Source: Nevskia sp.
GTDB taxonomy: Bacteria; Pseudomonadota; Gammaproteobacteria; Nevskiales; Nevskiaceae
Assembly (NCBI GenBank): GCA_030694365.1
Contig: JAUXYM010000082.1
Span: forward strand, 1 to 64,000
Direction: 5' to 3'
DNA length: 64,000 bases
Below the pieces are notes generated by a model. That model did not search any database and was not told the DNA's origin. It was given only the letters and a program-made list of their open reading frames with translations. This document shows, piece after piece, positions 17,041 to 26,192 of the stretch. A program made the translations under genes and the position numbers. The first letter of the stretch is position 1. Each line of letters opens with the position of its first letter.

Positions 17041-18792
17041 TCAGAGCGCCAGGCGGCGCGTGTCGCTCAACAGCTTGACCAGCGCGACGATGAAGCGCGC
17101 CGCGTAGGCGCCATCGATGACCCGATGGTCGTAGCTCAGAGACAACGGCACCATCAGCCGTGGCTGGAAAGCCGCACCATCCCAGACCGGTTTCATCACC
17201 GCTTTCGACACGCCGAGGATGCCGACTTCCGGCGCGTTGACGATCGGCGTGAAGTGGCTGCCGCCGATGCCGCCAAGGCTGGAGATCGAGAACACGCCGC
17301 CTTTCATGTCGGTGCCCGACAGCTTGCCGTCGCGCGCCTTCTTGGCCAACTCGCCGGTTTCGATCGCCAGCTGCACGAGGCCCTTTTTATCGACCTCGCG
17401 CACCACCGGCACCATCAGGCCATTCGGCGTATCGGCCGCGAAACCGATGTGCGTGTAGTGCTTGTGGATCAGGCTTTCGCCATCCAGCGACAGCGAGGCG
17501 CGGAATTCCGGATAGGCGTCCATCGCCTTGGCCACTGCCTTCATCACGAACGGCAGCAAGGTCAGCTTCGGGCCACCGCCCCTGGCGCTTTCGTCCGAAG
17601 CTTCCTTGCGGAAGGCTTCGAGCTCGGTGATGTCGGCTTCGTCAGTCTGGGTGACGTGCGGAATGTTCAGCCAGGAACGATGCAGATGGGCAGCGGAAAT
17701 CTTCCGGATGCGCGCCAGCGGCTTGGTCTCGATCGCGCCGAACTGCGAGAAGTCGACGGCCGGGATCGGCGGAATGCCGCTGCCGCCCGCAGCACCAGCC
17801 GCAGCCGGCGGTGCAGCCAGCGCCTTCTTGACGTGGCTCTGCACGTCCTCCTGGGTGATCCGGCCTTTCGGTCCCGAGCCGCTGACCTTGGCGAGATCGA
17901 CACCGAGTTCGCGGGCGAACTTGCGGATCGACGGGCTGGCGTACGGAATCGCGTCGCTGCTGCTCGCCACCGCAGCTGCAGGCTCCGACGGTGCCGTGGC
18001 TGGTACTTTCGCTGGGCTCCCTCCCCCGTCTTCACGGGGGAGGGCTGGGGTGGGGGCGTCTGCCTCGGGTGCGTCGGCTGGCGGCGGCGAACCGCCCCCA
18101 TCCCCGCCTTCCCCCGCTGTCGCAGGGGAAGGAGAACTGCCGGCGATCGTGCACACGGCGCTGCCCTTCGACACCTTGTCGCCCACCTTCAGCTTGAAGC
18201 CGCCGACCACGCCGGCGGACGGTGCCGGCACGTCGAGCGTCGCCTTGTCCGACTCCAGCACCATCAAGGTCTGGTCCTTCTCGACCGTGTCGCCGTCCTT
18301 GACCAGCACTTCGATGACCGGCACGTCCTGGTAGTCGCCGATGTCGGGAACGGTGACTGCGATTGGCGCGCCCGAGGCCACAGGCTTGGTGGCTTTCTGG
18401 GCTGGCGGCGTTCCCTCACCCGCCGCTGTCGCGTCGACCACTCCCAGGGGGAGAGGCACGCCTTTCCCCCCTCTCCCTTCGGGAGAGGGTAGGGGTGAGG
18501 GGCTGGCAGCTTTCTCTGGTGCTACCGCTTCCACAACCGGCGCATCCGCGCCGCCGGTTTCCAACACCAGCACCGCCGCACCCATCGACACCTTGTCGCC
18601 GGCCTTGATGCTGATCGACTTGACCACGCCGGCTTCCGGCGCCGGCACATCGAGCGTGGCCTTGTCGGACTCCAGCGTCACCAGGGCTGCGTCCTTCTCG
18701 ACGGTGTCGCCCACCTTGACCAGCACTTCAATGACCGGCACATCCTGGTAGTCACCGATGTCCGGCACCGTGACCTTGAGTTCTGTCGCCAT
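17041..18792 (-). CDS. aceF: Pyruvate dehydrogenase E2, dihydrolipoamide acetyltransferase
   Basis: The core of the pyruvate dehydrogenase complex, transferring acetyl groups from lipoamide to CoA. The 583-residue protein has two nearly identical lipoyl domains (about 3-80 and 142-218), each with ESDKATLDVP whose Lys is lipoylated. The peripheral-subunit binding domain is at about 280-325 (YASPSIRKFARELGVDL, GRITQEDV). The catalytic domain extends to the end with DHRVIDG. Both linkers after the lipoyl domains are encoded by hairpin repeat DNA (18413-18502 and 18019-18132), replacing the usual Ala/Pro linkers. It follows aceE by 3 bp; lpdA is not adjacent. Confidence 0.97.
   Translation of the reverse strand: MATELKVTVPDIGDYQDVPVIEVLVKVGDTVEKDAALVTLESDKATLDVPAPEAGVVKSISIKAGDKVSMGAAVLVLETGGADAPVVEAVAPEKAASPSPLPSPEGRGGKGVPLPLGVVDATAAGEGTPPAQKATKPVASGAPIAVTVPDIGDYQDVPVIEVLVKDGDTVEKDQTLMVLESDKATLDVPAPSAGVVGGFKLKVGDKVSKGSAVCTIAGSSPSPATAGEGGDGGGSPPPADAPEADAPTPALPREDGGGSPAKVPATAPSEPAAAVASSSDAIPYASPSIRKFARELGVDLAKVSGSGPKGRITQEDVQSHVKKALAAPPAAAGAAGGSGIPPIPAVDFSQFGAIETKPLARIRKISAAHLHRSWLNIPHVTQTDEADITELEAFRKEASDESARGGGPKLTLLPFVMKAVAKAMDAYPEFRASLSLDGESLIHKHYTHIGFAADTPNGLMVPVVREVDKKGLVQLAIETGELAKKARDGKLSGTDMKGGVFSISSLGGIGGSHFTPIVNAPEVGILGVSKAVMKPVWDGAAFQPRLMVPLSLSYDHRVIDGAYAARFIVALVKLLSDTRRLAL
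18019..18132. repeat. Palindromic repeat (family D) inside aceF, second linker
   Basis: Two hairpins lie here: a perfect 11-bp stem CCCTCCCCCGT / ACGGGGGAGGG with loop CTTC (18019-18044), and CCTTCCCC / GGGGAAGG (18107-18132). GGGTGGGGG near 18048 also pairs with CCCCCATCCCC near 18095. On the coding strand it reads in frame as Gly/Ser/Pro-rich linker of AceF (about residues 221-258, for example PTPALPRED). This composition is typical of intergenic CCCTCTCCC-type repeats, not of lipoyl linkers. Confidence 0.75.
18413..18502. repeat. Palindromic repeat (family D) inside aceF, first linker
   Basis: Core hairpin CCCTCTCCC-TTC-GGGAGAGGG at 18469-18489, flanked by outer arms CCCTCACCC (18413-18421) and GGGGTGAGGG (18492-18501), with an extra CCCAGGGGGAGAGG unit between. 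It is read in frame as the linker after lipoyl domain 1 (about residues 97-127, with SPSPLPSPEGRGG). The same DNA pattern is familiar as an intergenic repeat in many proteobacteria. Confidence 0.78.
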
Positions 18793-18795
18793 GGC

Positions 18796-21507
18796 TTAGA
18801 CCTGTACCGGGTTTGGCTTGGAGGGGTCGAGGCCGTACTTCGCAACCGCTTCGGCGACCTTCTTGCGCGGCAGTTTGCCTTCGTCGGCCAGCGCCTGCAG
18901 GGCCTTGATGGTGATCCAGTGACGATCGACCTCGAAGAAGTGGCGCAGCTTTTCACGGGTATCGCTGCGGCCGTAACCATCGGTGCCGAGCACGTGATAG
19001 GCCATCGGCACGAACGGACGGATCTGCTCGGGATAGGCCTTCATGTAATCGGTGGCGACGATCGCCGGGCCGGTCTTGTCGGCCAGCACTTCGGCGACGT
19101 AGGACTTGCGCGGTTCTTCGTTCGGGTTGAGCAAATTCCAGCGCTCGGCATCGCGGCCATCACGCGCCAGTTCGTTGAAGCTCGGCGCGCTCCAGATATC
19201 GCTGGTCACGCCCCAGTCCACCTTCAGCAGCTCGGCCGCGGCGATCACCTCGCGCAGGATCGAACCGGAACCGAGCAGCTGCACGTGCTTCTTGGCCGGC
19301 TTCTCGCAAGGCGTGAGCAGATACAGGCCCTTCATGATCCCGGCTTCGACACCGGCCGGCATCGCCGGATGGGTGTAGTTCTCGTTCTGCAGGGTGAGGT
19401 AGTAGTACTCGTCGTGCTGTACGCCGCCCTCGGCCGGATACATGCGGCGCATGCCTTCGGACAGGATCACCGCGACCTCGTAGGCGTAGGCCGGATCGTA
19501 GGCGCGGCAGTTCGGTACCGTCGCCGCGAACAGGTGGCTGTGGCCGTCCTCGTGCTGCAGACCTTCGCCGTTCAGGGTGGTGCGGCCGGCGGTGCCGCCG
19601 AGCAGGAAGCCGCGCGCGCGCATGTCACCGGCGGCATAGGCGAGATCGGCAATCCGCTGGAAGCCGAACATCGAATAGAAGATGTAGAACGGCAGCAGGC
19701 TGACGCCATGGCTGGAATAGCTGGTGGACGCCGCGATCCAGGAACTCATCGCGCCGGCTTCGGTGATGCCTTCCTCGAGCACCTGACCCTTGATGTCTTC
19801 CTTGTAGAAGGCGAGCTGATCGGAGTCGTGCGGCGTGTATTTCTGGCCGACCACCGAATAGATGCCGAGCTGGCGGAACATGCCTTCCATGCCGAAGGTG
19901 CGCGCTTCGTCCGGCACGATCGGCACGATGCGGCTGCCGATCTTCTTGTCGCGCAGCAGGATCTGCAAGGCCTGCACGAAAGCCATCGTCGTCGAGATTT
20001 CCCGTTCGCCGCTGGCGGCGAGCAGGCGATCGAAGATCGGAAGCCCCGGAATTTCCAGCACGTCGCCGGTGGTCTTGCGGCTCGGCAGCGAACCGCCGAG
20101 TGCAGCGCGACGGCCGCGCAGATAGGTGATTTCCGGCGAATCCTCGGCCGGCCGGTAGAACGGCGTGTCCTTGATCTGGTCGTCGGAGATCGGCAGCTGG
20201 AAGCGGTCGCGGAAGGCTCTGAGCGCGTCCTCGCCCATCTTCTTCTGCTGATGGGTGATGTTCTGGCCTTCGCCGGCTTCGCCCATGCCATAACCCTTGA
20301 CGGTCTTGGCCAGGATCACCGTCGGCGTGCCGACATGCTTGGTCGCCGCGGCATAGGCCGCATAGATCTTGTGCGGATCATGCCCGCCGCGGTTGAGCCG
20401 GCCGATGTCCTCGTCGGACATCGTCGACACCAGCTTGAGCAGTTCCGGATGCTTGGCGAAGAAGTTGTCGCGGGTGTACTTGCCGCCCTTGGCCTTGTAG
20501 TTCTGGTACTCGCCGTCGACCGTCTCGTTGAAAGTCTTGACCAGCAGGCCGCTGCGATCAGCCGCGATCAGGGCATCCCAGGCACCGCCCCAGATCACCT
20601 TGATGACGTTCCAGCCGCCGCCCCTGAACACACCTTCGAGCTCCTGGATGATCTTGCCGTTGCCTCTGACCGGGCCATCGAGCCGCTGCAGGTTGCAGTT
20701 GACGACGAACACCAGGTTGTCGAGCTTTTCGCGAGAGGCGATGTCGACGGCGCCCAGCGATTCCGGCTCGTCCATCTCGCCGTCGCCGCAGAAGCACCAG
20801 ACCTTGCGGCCGGTCGCTTTCATCAGGCCGCGATGCTCCAGGTACTTCATCAGCCGCGCCTGATAAATCGCCTGGATCGGCCCCAAGCCCATGCTGACCG
20901 TCGCGAACTGCCAGAACGACGGCATCAGCCAGGGATGCGGATAGGACGGCAGCCCCTTGCCGCCGGTCTCCATGCGGAAGTGGCGGATCTGCTCTTCGCT
21001 CAAGCGGCCTTCGAGGTAGGCACGGGCGTAGATGCCGGGGGTGCAGTGGCCCTGGAAGTAGATGAGGTCGGGGCCGTCGGCATGCTCCGGGCCTTTCCAG
21101 AAATGATTGAAGCCGACGTCGTACAGGGTCGCCGCCGACGCGAAGCTGGCGATGTGGCCGCCGATGCCGGAGTGCACGCGGTTGGCGTTGATGACCATCG
21201 CCATCGCATTCCAGCGGATGATCGAGCGGATCTTCCATTCGAGCGCGTGATCGCCGGGCGAACGCTCTTCGAGGTGCGGCGGAATGGTGTTGACGTAGGC
21301 CGTGTTCGGCGAGAACGGGATATAAGCGCCGCTCAGGCGTGCCTTTTCCTGCAAGGCTTCAAGTAAAAAGTGCGCCCGCTCCGGGCCCTCGCGTTCTAGC
21401 ACGGCGGCCAGCGCTTCCAGCCACTCGCGGGTTTCCTGCGGATCGACGTCCCGATTCAGATCGGATTCGGCAACAACGGGCGGCGTGGCGGCGATTGGTC
21501 CAGTCAT
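18796..21507 (-). CDS. aceE: Pyruvate dehydrogenase E1 component (homodimeric)
   Basis: The thiamine diphosphate-dependent E1 of the pyruvate dehydrogenase complex, decarboxylating pyruvate and acetylating the E2 lipoyl groups. From the ATG at 21507 it has 903 residues, near E. coli AceE (887). Visible landmarks: DPQETREWLEAL at the N-terminus, the GHIASFASAATLYDVGFNHF segment, the ThDP motif GDGEMDEPES near residue 240, and TTLNGEGLQHEDGHSHL near 630. In-frame sequence upstream of 21507 lacks family similarity. It is the first gene of the aceE-aceF operon; the 143-bp gap to the divergent LysR gene holds the promoter. Confidence 0.98.
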   Translation of the reverse strand: MTGPIAATPPVVAESDLNRDVDPQETREWLEALAAVLEREGPERAHFLLEALQEKARLSGAYIPFSPNTAYVNTIPPHLEERSPGDHALEWKIRSIIRWNAMAMVINANRVHSGIGGHIASFASAATLYDVGFNHFWKGPEHADGPDLIYFQGHCTPGIYARAYLEGRLSEEQIRHFRMETGGKGLPSYPHPWLMPSFWQFATVSMGLGPIQAIYQARLMKYLEHRGLMKATGRKVWCFCGDGEMDEPESLGAVDIASREKLDNLVFVVNCNLQRLDGPVRGNGKIIQELEGVFRGGGWNVIKVIWGGAWDALIAADRSGLLVKTFNETVDGEYQNYKAKGGKYTRDNFFAKHPELLKLVSTMSDEDIGRLNRGGHDPHKIYAAYAAATKHVGTPTVILAKTVKGYGMGEAGEGQNITHQQKKMGEDALRAFRDRFQLPISDDQIKDTPFYRPAEDSPEITYLRGRRAALGGSLPSRKTTGDVLEIPGLPIFDRLLAASGEREISTTMAFVQALQILLRDKKIGSRIVPIVPDEARTFGMEGMFRQLGIYSVVGQKYTPHDSDQLAFYKEDIKGQVLEEGITEAGAMSSWIAASTSYSSHGVSLLPFYIFYSMFGFQRIADLAYAAGDMRARGFLLGGTAGRTTLNGEGLQHEDGHSHLFAATVPNCRAYDPAYAYEVAVILSEGMRRMYPAEGGVQHDEYYYLTLQNENYTHPAMPAGVEAGIMKGLYLLTPCEKPAKKHVQLLGSGSILREVIAAAELLKVDWGVTSDIWSAPSFNELARDGRDAERWNLLNPNEEPRKSYVAEVLADKTGPAIVATDYMKAYPEQIRPFVPMAYHVLGTDGYGRSDTREKLRHFFEVDRHWITIKALQALADEGKLPRKKVAEAVAKYGLDPSKPNPVQV

Positions 21508-21650
21508 GGCGGCTCGGAGTTGGCTTGGGTGGGCTTGGAGTGGGCATGGCATTGGCCCGGTATTGGCCAACAGCAGCAAACATTAGACCCGGGTTCTCGA
21601 TACGTCCAATATATGAAATATAGAATCTTGATACTTCAAAAGTACCTCAC

Positions 21651-22550
21651 ATGGAACTGCGCCATCTTCGCTATTTCCTCGCCGTGGCCGACGAGCTGCA
21701 CTTCACCCGGGCGGCGAAAAAACTCGGCATGGAGCAACCGCCGCTGAGCCAGCAGATACGCGCGCTGGAAGCCGAGATCGGCACGCCGCTATTTCATCGT
21801 CAGGCCCGAACCGTCACCCTGACCGACGCCGGCCAAGTGTTTCTCGACGACGCCCGACAAATCCTTGCCCACGTGCAGCGCGCCACCGATCACGCCCGAC
21901 GAGTCGCGCGCGGCAATCTCGGTCGCATCGGCGTCGGCATGATCAACTCGGCACCGTTTCATCCTTTCGTGCCGAGAGTGCTGCGCGAATACGGCCAGCA
22001 GTATCCGGAGGTGGCGCTGTCGCTGGACGAGAACTCGACGCCGGTGCTCGCCGCCGCGGTGCTGGCCGATCAGCTCGACATCGCTTTCGTCCGCCCGCTG
22101 CTGGGGGAAGAGCCGGGGCTGGTCACCGAAGCGCTGTTCGACGAGGAAGTGCTGGTGGCGCTGCCGCAGGCGCATCGGCTGGCTGCTGAGCCGGCGCTGC
22201 ACCTGGCTCAGTTGCGCGCCGAACCGTTCGTGCTGTTCTCGCGGCCGGTCGGTTCGGGCCTGTATGACGACATCCTCGCTGCCTGCGGCCGCGCCGGTTT
22301 CAGTCCGCGCATCGGCCAGGAAGCCTCGCAGGTGACCTCGATCGTCAACCTGGTTGCCGCCGGGCTTGGCGTATCGCTGGTGCCGGCGTCAATGCAGCAG
22401 ATTCACTCCGATGGCGTCGCCTACCGAACCATCATCGGCGACGCACCAAAAGCCCGGATGAGCCTGGTCTATCGGCGCGACGACGAATCGGCGACGGTGC
22501 GCAACATGGTCGCGCTGGCGCGCAGCGTGGCGCTGGCGATGGGGCTTTAG
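21651..22550 (+). CDS. LysR-type transcriptional regulator
   Basis: A 299-residue LysR regulator. The helix-turn-helix lies at residues 1-60 (MELRHLRYFLAVADELHFTR, AAKKLGMEQPPLSQQIRALE) and is of the CatM/BenM/CbbR-like type. The effector domain follows with the usual GRIGVGMINSAPFHPFVPRVL start. It is divergently transcribed from aceE across an AT-richer gap, so it might control aceEF, itself, or both; nothing in the sequence proves this. It ends 1 bp short of the convergent Nudix-phosphatase gene. The inducer is unknown. Confidence 0.9.
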   Translation: MELRHLRYFLAVADELHFTRAAKKLGMEQPPLSQQIRALEAEIGTPLFHRQARTVTLTDAGQVFLDDARQILAHVQRATDHARRVARGNLGRIGVGMINSAPFHPFVPRVLREYGQQYPEVALSLDENSTPVLAAAVLADQLDIAFVRPLLGEEPGLVTEALFDEEVLVALPQAHRLAAEPALHLAQLRAEPFVLFSRPVGSGLYDDILAACGRAGFSPRIGQEASQVTSIVNLVAAGLGVSLVPASMQQIHSDGVAYRTIIGDAPKARMSLVYRRDDESATVRNMVALARSVALAMGL

Positions 22551-22551
22551 C

Positions 22552-23502
22552 TCAGCCCAGTGCTGCGGCAATGAACGCCGACCACACCGCATCCGGCTTC
22601 CACACCGCGTACAGATCATGCTCGGCGACTTCGCGCGGCACGCCCTGCTTCAGCACCCGCCACAGGTAGACGAATACCGATACCCGCTTGTTCGCTGCGC
22701 AGTGGATGAACATTGTGTGGCCGTCCTCGTCCTGCATCACGGCGCAGAAGCGGTCGAAGTCATCGAGCGTCGGTGCTTCGAAGACCACCGGGATGTGGTG
22801 ATAGCGCAGGCCCAGGGCGCGGACGATGTCGTCCTCGTCGGCCAGTGCGTGGTCGGAGCTTGGCAGCGACAGGTTGATCACCACTTCCGAGCCGATCGCC
22901 CGCAAGGACTTGAACTCTTCGGCGCTGGGCTGGCCGGCGGTCAGCAGCTTTTCACCGATCTCGTGCCAGTTGCGCGGCTTGCGCAGCATGTTCAGATCGA
23001 ACGGCGGCGGCGTGAAACCACGGCGGATCTGCAGGTCACGCACCGCATAACCGGTGCCGGCCGGCCAGGGCTTGATCTGCTCCAGCGGCAGCTTCTTCCA
23101 CTCGATCAGTTCCTCACCGAGATTGACCGTGCCTTCGGCGATCACGTGGTAGGCGATGATGATCTGGTTCATCCGCTCGAACGGATAGAAGCCGATGAAC
23201 TCGCCGATGCGCCCCTTCAAGCCGAGTTCTTCCTCGACTTCACGGAGCACGCCGGATTCCGGGTGCGGGTCGTTCTTTTCCAGGAAGCCGGTGATCAGCG
23301 CGAACATCTTCGGCGGCCAGGCGGCGTTGCGGGCGAGGATGATCTCGCCTTCGTGCTCGACGATCGCCGCGACCACCGGCACCGGGTTGTCCCAGTGCAC
23401 GTAGCCGCAGGCACGGTCCGGGCAGGCGATGCGCGGCATCTCGCCGTGATTGGCCAGTTCCAAAGGTTTGGCGCATTGCGGGCAGTACTTGAAACGGTTC
23501 AT
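22552..23502 (-). CDS. Nudix hydrolase fused to a Cys-phosphatase-like domain
   Basis: A 316-residue two-domain protein. Residues 1-40 form a zinc ribbon (Cys7, Cys10, Cys27, Cys32), as in NudC-like Nudix proteins. Residues about 42-165 are a Nudix domain with GFLEKNDPHP and REVEEELGL; compared with the consensus Nudix box the first half is one residue longer and its Glu is replaced by Asp. Residues about 180-316 resemble small tyrosine/dual-specificity phosphatase-like proteins: SEVVINLSLP, then HCAANKRVS with Cys268 and Arg273 (CX4R rather than the classical CX5R). The two domains are usually separate genes. Start codon ATG; 6 bp after the thioesterase gene, so probably co-transcribed. Confidence 0.82.
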   Translation of the reverse strand: MNRFKYCPQCAKPLELANHGEMPRIACPDRACGYVHWDNPVPVVAAIVEHEGEIILARNAAWPPKMFALITGFLEKNDPHPESGVLREVEEELGLKGRIGEFIGFYPFERMNQIIIAYHVIAEGTVNLGEELIEWKKLPLEQIKPWPAGTGYAVRDLQIRRGFTPPPFDLNMLRKPRNWHEIGEKLLTAGQPSAEEFKSLRAIGSEVVINLSLPSSDHALADEDDIVRALGLRYHHIPVVFEAPTLDDFDRFCAVMQDEDGHTMFIHCAANKRVSVFVYLWRVLKQGVPREVAEHDLYAVWKPDAVWSAFIAAALG

Positions 23503-23508
23503 TGGCGG

Positions 23509-23991
23509 TCAGGTTTCGGGGGCAAACGAATCGTTCGGCGATTCGAGGGGAGATTCCAGGAAGGCCGCATAGCGACCGCGATGGGTAACCACCGCCCGGC
23601 CATTGGCGCGAATCTGCGTCTCGATGGCGATGCGGGCACGACGATGACGGCGCAAGGTGGTCAGAAAGCGCGGCCACTCGGCTTCCGGCAGCACCGACAG
23701 CGCGGTGAAATCCGCCGCCACCGGCTCGCGAAACTCGCAGTCGCTGTGCTGGACGACGATCTTCGCGACCAGCTTCTGCCGTTCCAGCACCGTGTTCAGC
23801 AGACTCCAGCCGCCGAGGATGCCGAGCGTCGCCAGACTGCCGCCGAACGCCGTGCCGCGATGATTCCGGTTCGGCGCCAGCGGTGCGGCGATCTCCATCT
23901 GGCGGCTGTCGAACGACATCACCCGGGCACCGAGCGCGGCCGTCAGCGGGATGTGGATGTGCAGATAGGCGGTCAGGTCGTCGGGGCTCAT
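23509..23991 (-). CDS. YiiD C-terminal-type thioesterase domain protein
   Basis: A 160-residue hot-dog-fold protein of the putative thioesterase (YiiD_C) group. The stretch HIPLTAALGARVMSFD, then PLAPNRNHRGTAFGGSLATL and the central helix GILGGWSLLNTVLE are the characteristic parts. Members often stand alone like this, without the acetyltransferase half of E. coli YiiD. Acyl-CoA thioester hydrolysis is the presumed activity; the substrate is unknown. It is the first gene of a probable pair with the Nudix-phosphatase fusion. Confidence 0.85.
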   Translation of the reverse strand: MSPDDLTAYLHIHIPLTAALGARVMSFDSRQMEIAAPLAPNRNHRGTAFGGSLATLGILGGWSLLNTVLERQKLVAKIVVQHSDCEFREPVAADFTALSVLPEAEWPRFLTTLRRHRRARIAIETQIRANGRAVVTHRGRYAAFLESPLESPNDSFAPET

Positions 23992-24044
23992 GAGCGGAAC
24001 CTTAGCGGATGCTCATGAGCCCGTCATTGCCGCGTACCGGCTAC

Positions 24045-24776
24045 TCAGAAGGTGATGCCGCCCTTCAGGCTGTAGACGTTGTTGTCGCCGAGCCGCTCGT
24101 ACTCGAGCGTGGCGCTGATCAGCAGCAGGCTGAAGCTGGTGCCGACGAAGTACTTGGCCTGGCCAAAGGATTCCTTGTCGAGCGCGAAGCTGGAATCGGC
24201 CTTGGTGATCGAGCGCACGTAGCCGATGCCGGCGTACGGCGTCAGGAACAGGATGCCTTTCGAGATCGACAGATCGGTGCCGTAGGAGCTGTAATCGAAA
24301 TCGCCGGTGTTGCTGGCGCGGGTATAGGTGCCGCGCACCGCGAGCGTCGGGGTGGCGACGCTGCCGTCGAGGATCGCGTAACGGAGTTCGCCGCCGTAGA
24401 CCGAAGCGTCCGAACCCGGCACGCGGCTGTAGAAACCGCCGACATCGAAGCCGAACGGCAGGCCCTTGCTGGCGCGCAGGCCGACCGTGCCCAGGCCATC
24501 GACCGATTTGCCGGTGAGGCGCGACCAGGCGTCGCTGCTCTGGGTGCTGGTGTAGCTGCCGTAGGTACCGATGTAGAAACCGAGCAGGCCACCGGGTTCG
24601 GTGCCGCCCAGCGCCTTGTAGTCGAGCGCAGCGGTCAGGTCTTCAGAGACCGAGCGGAAATCCTGCTGGTTCGGCGTGGTGATGTCGAAACTCAAGGCGC
24701 TGGCCGAACCGGCCGCGAAGCTTGCACTCAGCAGAACCACGGCAGCAGTGACGGGGCGCAGCTTGGTCAGAAACAT
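24045..24776 (-). CDS. Predicted outer-membrane beta-barrel protein
   Basis: A 243-residue exported protein. From the ATG at 24776 (GGAG 9 bp upstream on the minus strand) there is a signal peptide ending near GSASA. The mature part alternates hydrophobic and polar residues in many short strands (LLGFYIGTYGSY, GFDVGGFYSRVPG, GELRYAIL, LTPYAGIGYVRS) and ends with an aromatic Phe (GGITF), the usual BamA recognition signature. It probably is a small outer-membrane barrel; ligand or channel role is unknown. It occupies the place downstream of mnmE where mnmG/rsmG are commonly found in related genomes. Confidence 0.72.
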   Translation of the reverse strand: MFLTKLRPVTAAVVLLSASFAAGSASALSFDITTPNQQDFRSVSEDLTAALDYKALGGTEPGGLLGFYIGTYGSYTSTQSSDAWSRLTGKSVDGLGTVGLRASKGLPFGFDVGGFYSRVPGSDASVYGGELRYAILDGSVATPTLAVRGTYTRASNTGDFDYSSYGTDLSISKGILFLTPYAGIGYVRSITKADSSFALDKESFGQAKYFVGTSFSLLLISATLEYERLGDNNVYSLKGGITF

Positions 24777-24826
24777 GGTTGAGTTCTCCACGGGTTGAAA
24801 GCTGGACATCGGATTTTGCGGCGATC

Positions 24827-26170
24827 TTACTTGCCGAGACAGAAGGTGCTGAAGATGCGGCCGAGCAGGTCATCGGAACTGAAACGGCCGGTGATTTCGT
24901 CGAGCGCGACCTGCGTCAGACGCAGCTCTTCGGCAATCAGTTCAGGTGCCGACAAGGCCAGCCGATTGGCTGCGTCGAGGTGAGCATCGGCGCCGCGCAA
25001 GGCTTCGAGGTGACGGGTACGCGCAGTGAAGGCTTTGGCCTCCGGTTCGGCCAGGCCGGCATGTTCGCAGATCAGGTCGATCAGGCTGTCGATACCGAGA
25101 TCGGCTGCGGCCGAAATACGCACTGCAGGATGGCCGTCGATCTCGAAACGTTCCGCTGGCCGCGCACTGAGATCGCACTTGTTGAACACCAGCAGCACCG
25201 GCAAGGCTTCCGGGAACTGGGCGAGCAAGGTCTGATCGGCTGGCGTCAGGCCGTGGCGATCATCGGCGACGAACAGCACCCGTTCCGCTTGTGACAAGGC
25301 CGCCCAGGCGCGGCGCACGCCTTCGCGCTCGACGCTGTTGTCGGTATCGCGCAGGCCAGCGGTATCGAGCACGGTCAGCGGCAGGCCTCTGAGCACCAGA
25401 TGCTCACGCAGCACATCGCGCGTGGTGCCGGCTTCCGGCGAGACGATCGCGGCATCGGCACCGGCCAGACGATTCAGCAGGGTCGATTTGCCGACGTTCG
25501 GCTGGCCGGCGATGGCGAGGGTCAGACCTTCGCGCAGACGCCGGCCTTGGGTCGCCTGTTTCAGCAGTGCTTTCAGCTGCCCGCTGATGTCGTTCAGCCT
25601 TGCCGTCAGCTGGGGTCCGTTGATCCAGGGCAGGTCTTCATCGGCGAAATCGAACGCCGCTTCGAGATCTGCGCGCAGCGCGATCAGGCTTTCGACGAGT
25701 GCCGAAACCTGTCTCGAGAATTCGCCCTGCAGCGATCGGCTGGCTGCCCGCACCGCAGCCTGACTGCCAGCATCGATCAGGTCGGCAATGCTTTCGGCTT
25801 GAGCGAGGTCGAGCCGACCGTTGAGAAACGCACGTTCGGAGAACTCGCCGGGTCGGGCCGGGCGAGCGCCGGCGGTGCAGGCCGCTTTCAGCAGCAGATC
25901 GAGGACCACCGGGCCGCCGTGGCCCTGCAGCTCGACGACGTCTTCGCCGGTGAACGAGTTCGGGCCGGGAAAGACCAGCACCAGACCTTGGTCGACGATG
26001 CTGCCGTCCGCCTCGCGAAACCGGCGCAGGCCGGCGCTGCGGGCTTTCGGCAGATCGCCGCAGAGCAGCGTCGCGATACGCAAGGCCTCGACACCCGAGA
26101 TTCTCAGGATGCCGACGGCACCACGGCCCGGTGCGGTAGCGACGGCCGCAATCGTGTCGCTGCGGCTCAT
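24827..26170 (-). CDS. mnmE: tRNA uridine-5-carboxymethylaminomethyl modification GTPase MnmE
   Basis: Together with MnmG it installs the cmnm5 group on U34 of tRNAs. The 447-residue protein starts with DTIAAVATAPGRGAVGILRI, the formyl-THF-binding N-terminal domain. The G domain sits in the helical domain with GQPNVGKST (G1), the DTAGLRDT switch (G3) and NKCD (G4). The C-terminus is CLGK, which matches the essential CxGK motif. Placement after yidC is the classic origin-proximal order. mnmG is not found in the window. Confidence 0.97.
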   Translation of the reverse strand: MSRSDTIAAVATAPGRGAVGILRISGVEALRIATLLCGDLPKARSAGLRRFREADGSIVDQGLVLVFPGPNSFTGEDVVELQGHGGPVVLDLLLKAACTAGARPARPGEFSERAFLNGRLDLAQAESIADLIDAGSQAAVRAASRSLQGEFSRQVSALVESLIALRADLEAAFDFADEDLPWINGPQLTARLNDISGQLKALLKQATQGRRLREGLTLAIAGQPNVGKSTLLNRLAGADAAIVSPEAGTTRDVLREHLVLRGLPLTVLDTAGLRDTDNSVEREGVRRAWAALSQAERVLFVADDRHGLTPADQTLLAQFPEALPVLLVFNKCDLSARPAERFEIDGHPAVRISAAADLGIDSLIDLICEHAGLAEPEAKAFTARTRHLEALRGADAHLDAANRLALSAPELIAEELRLTQVALDEITGRFSSDDLLGRIFSTFCLGK

Positions 26171-26192
26171 CGTCAGGCTCCGGTCAGCAGAC

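Noticed and set aside
18919-21366. An 815-codon frame antisense to aceE, and a similar 818-codon one antisense to gyrB (33002-35458)
   Set aside because: High-GC genomes leave long antisense frames opposite conserved genes; the proteins are rich in His, Arg, Gln and Asp with no motif.
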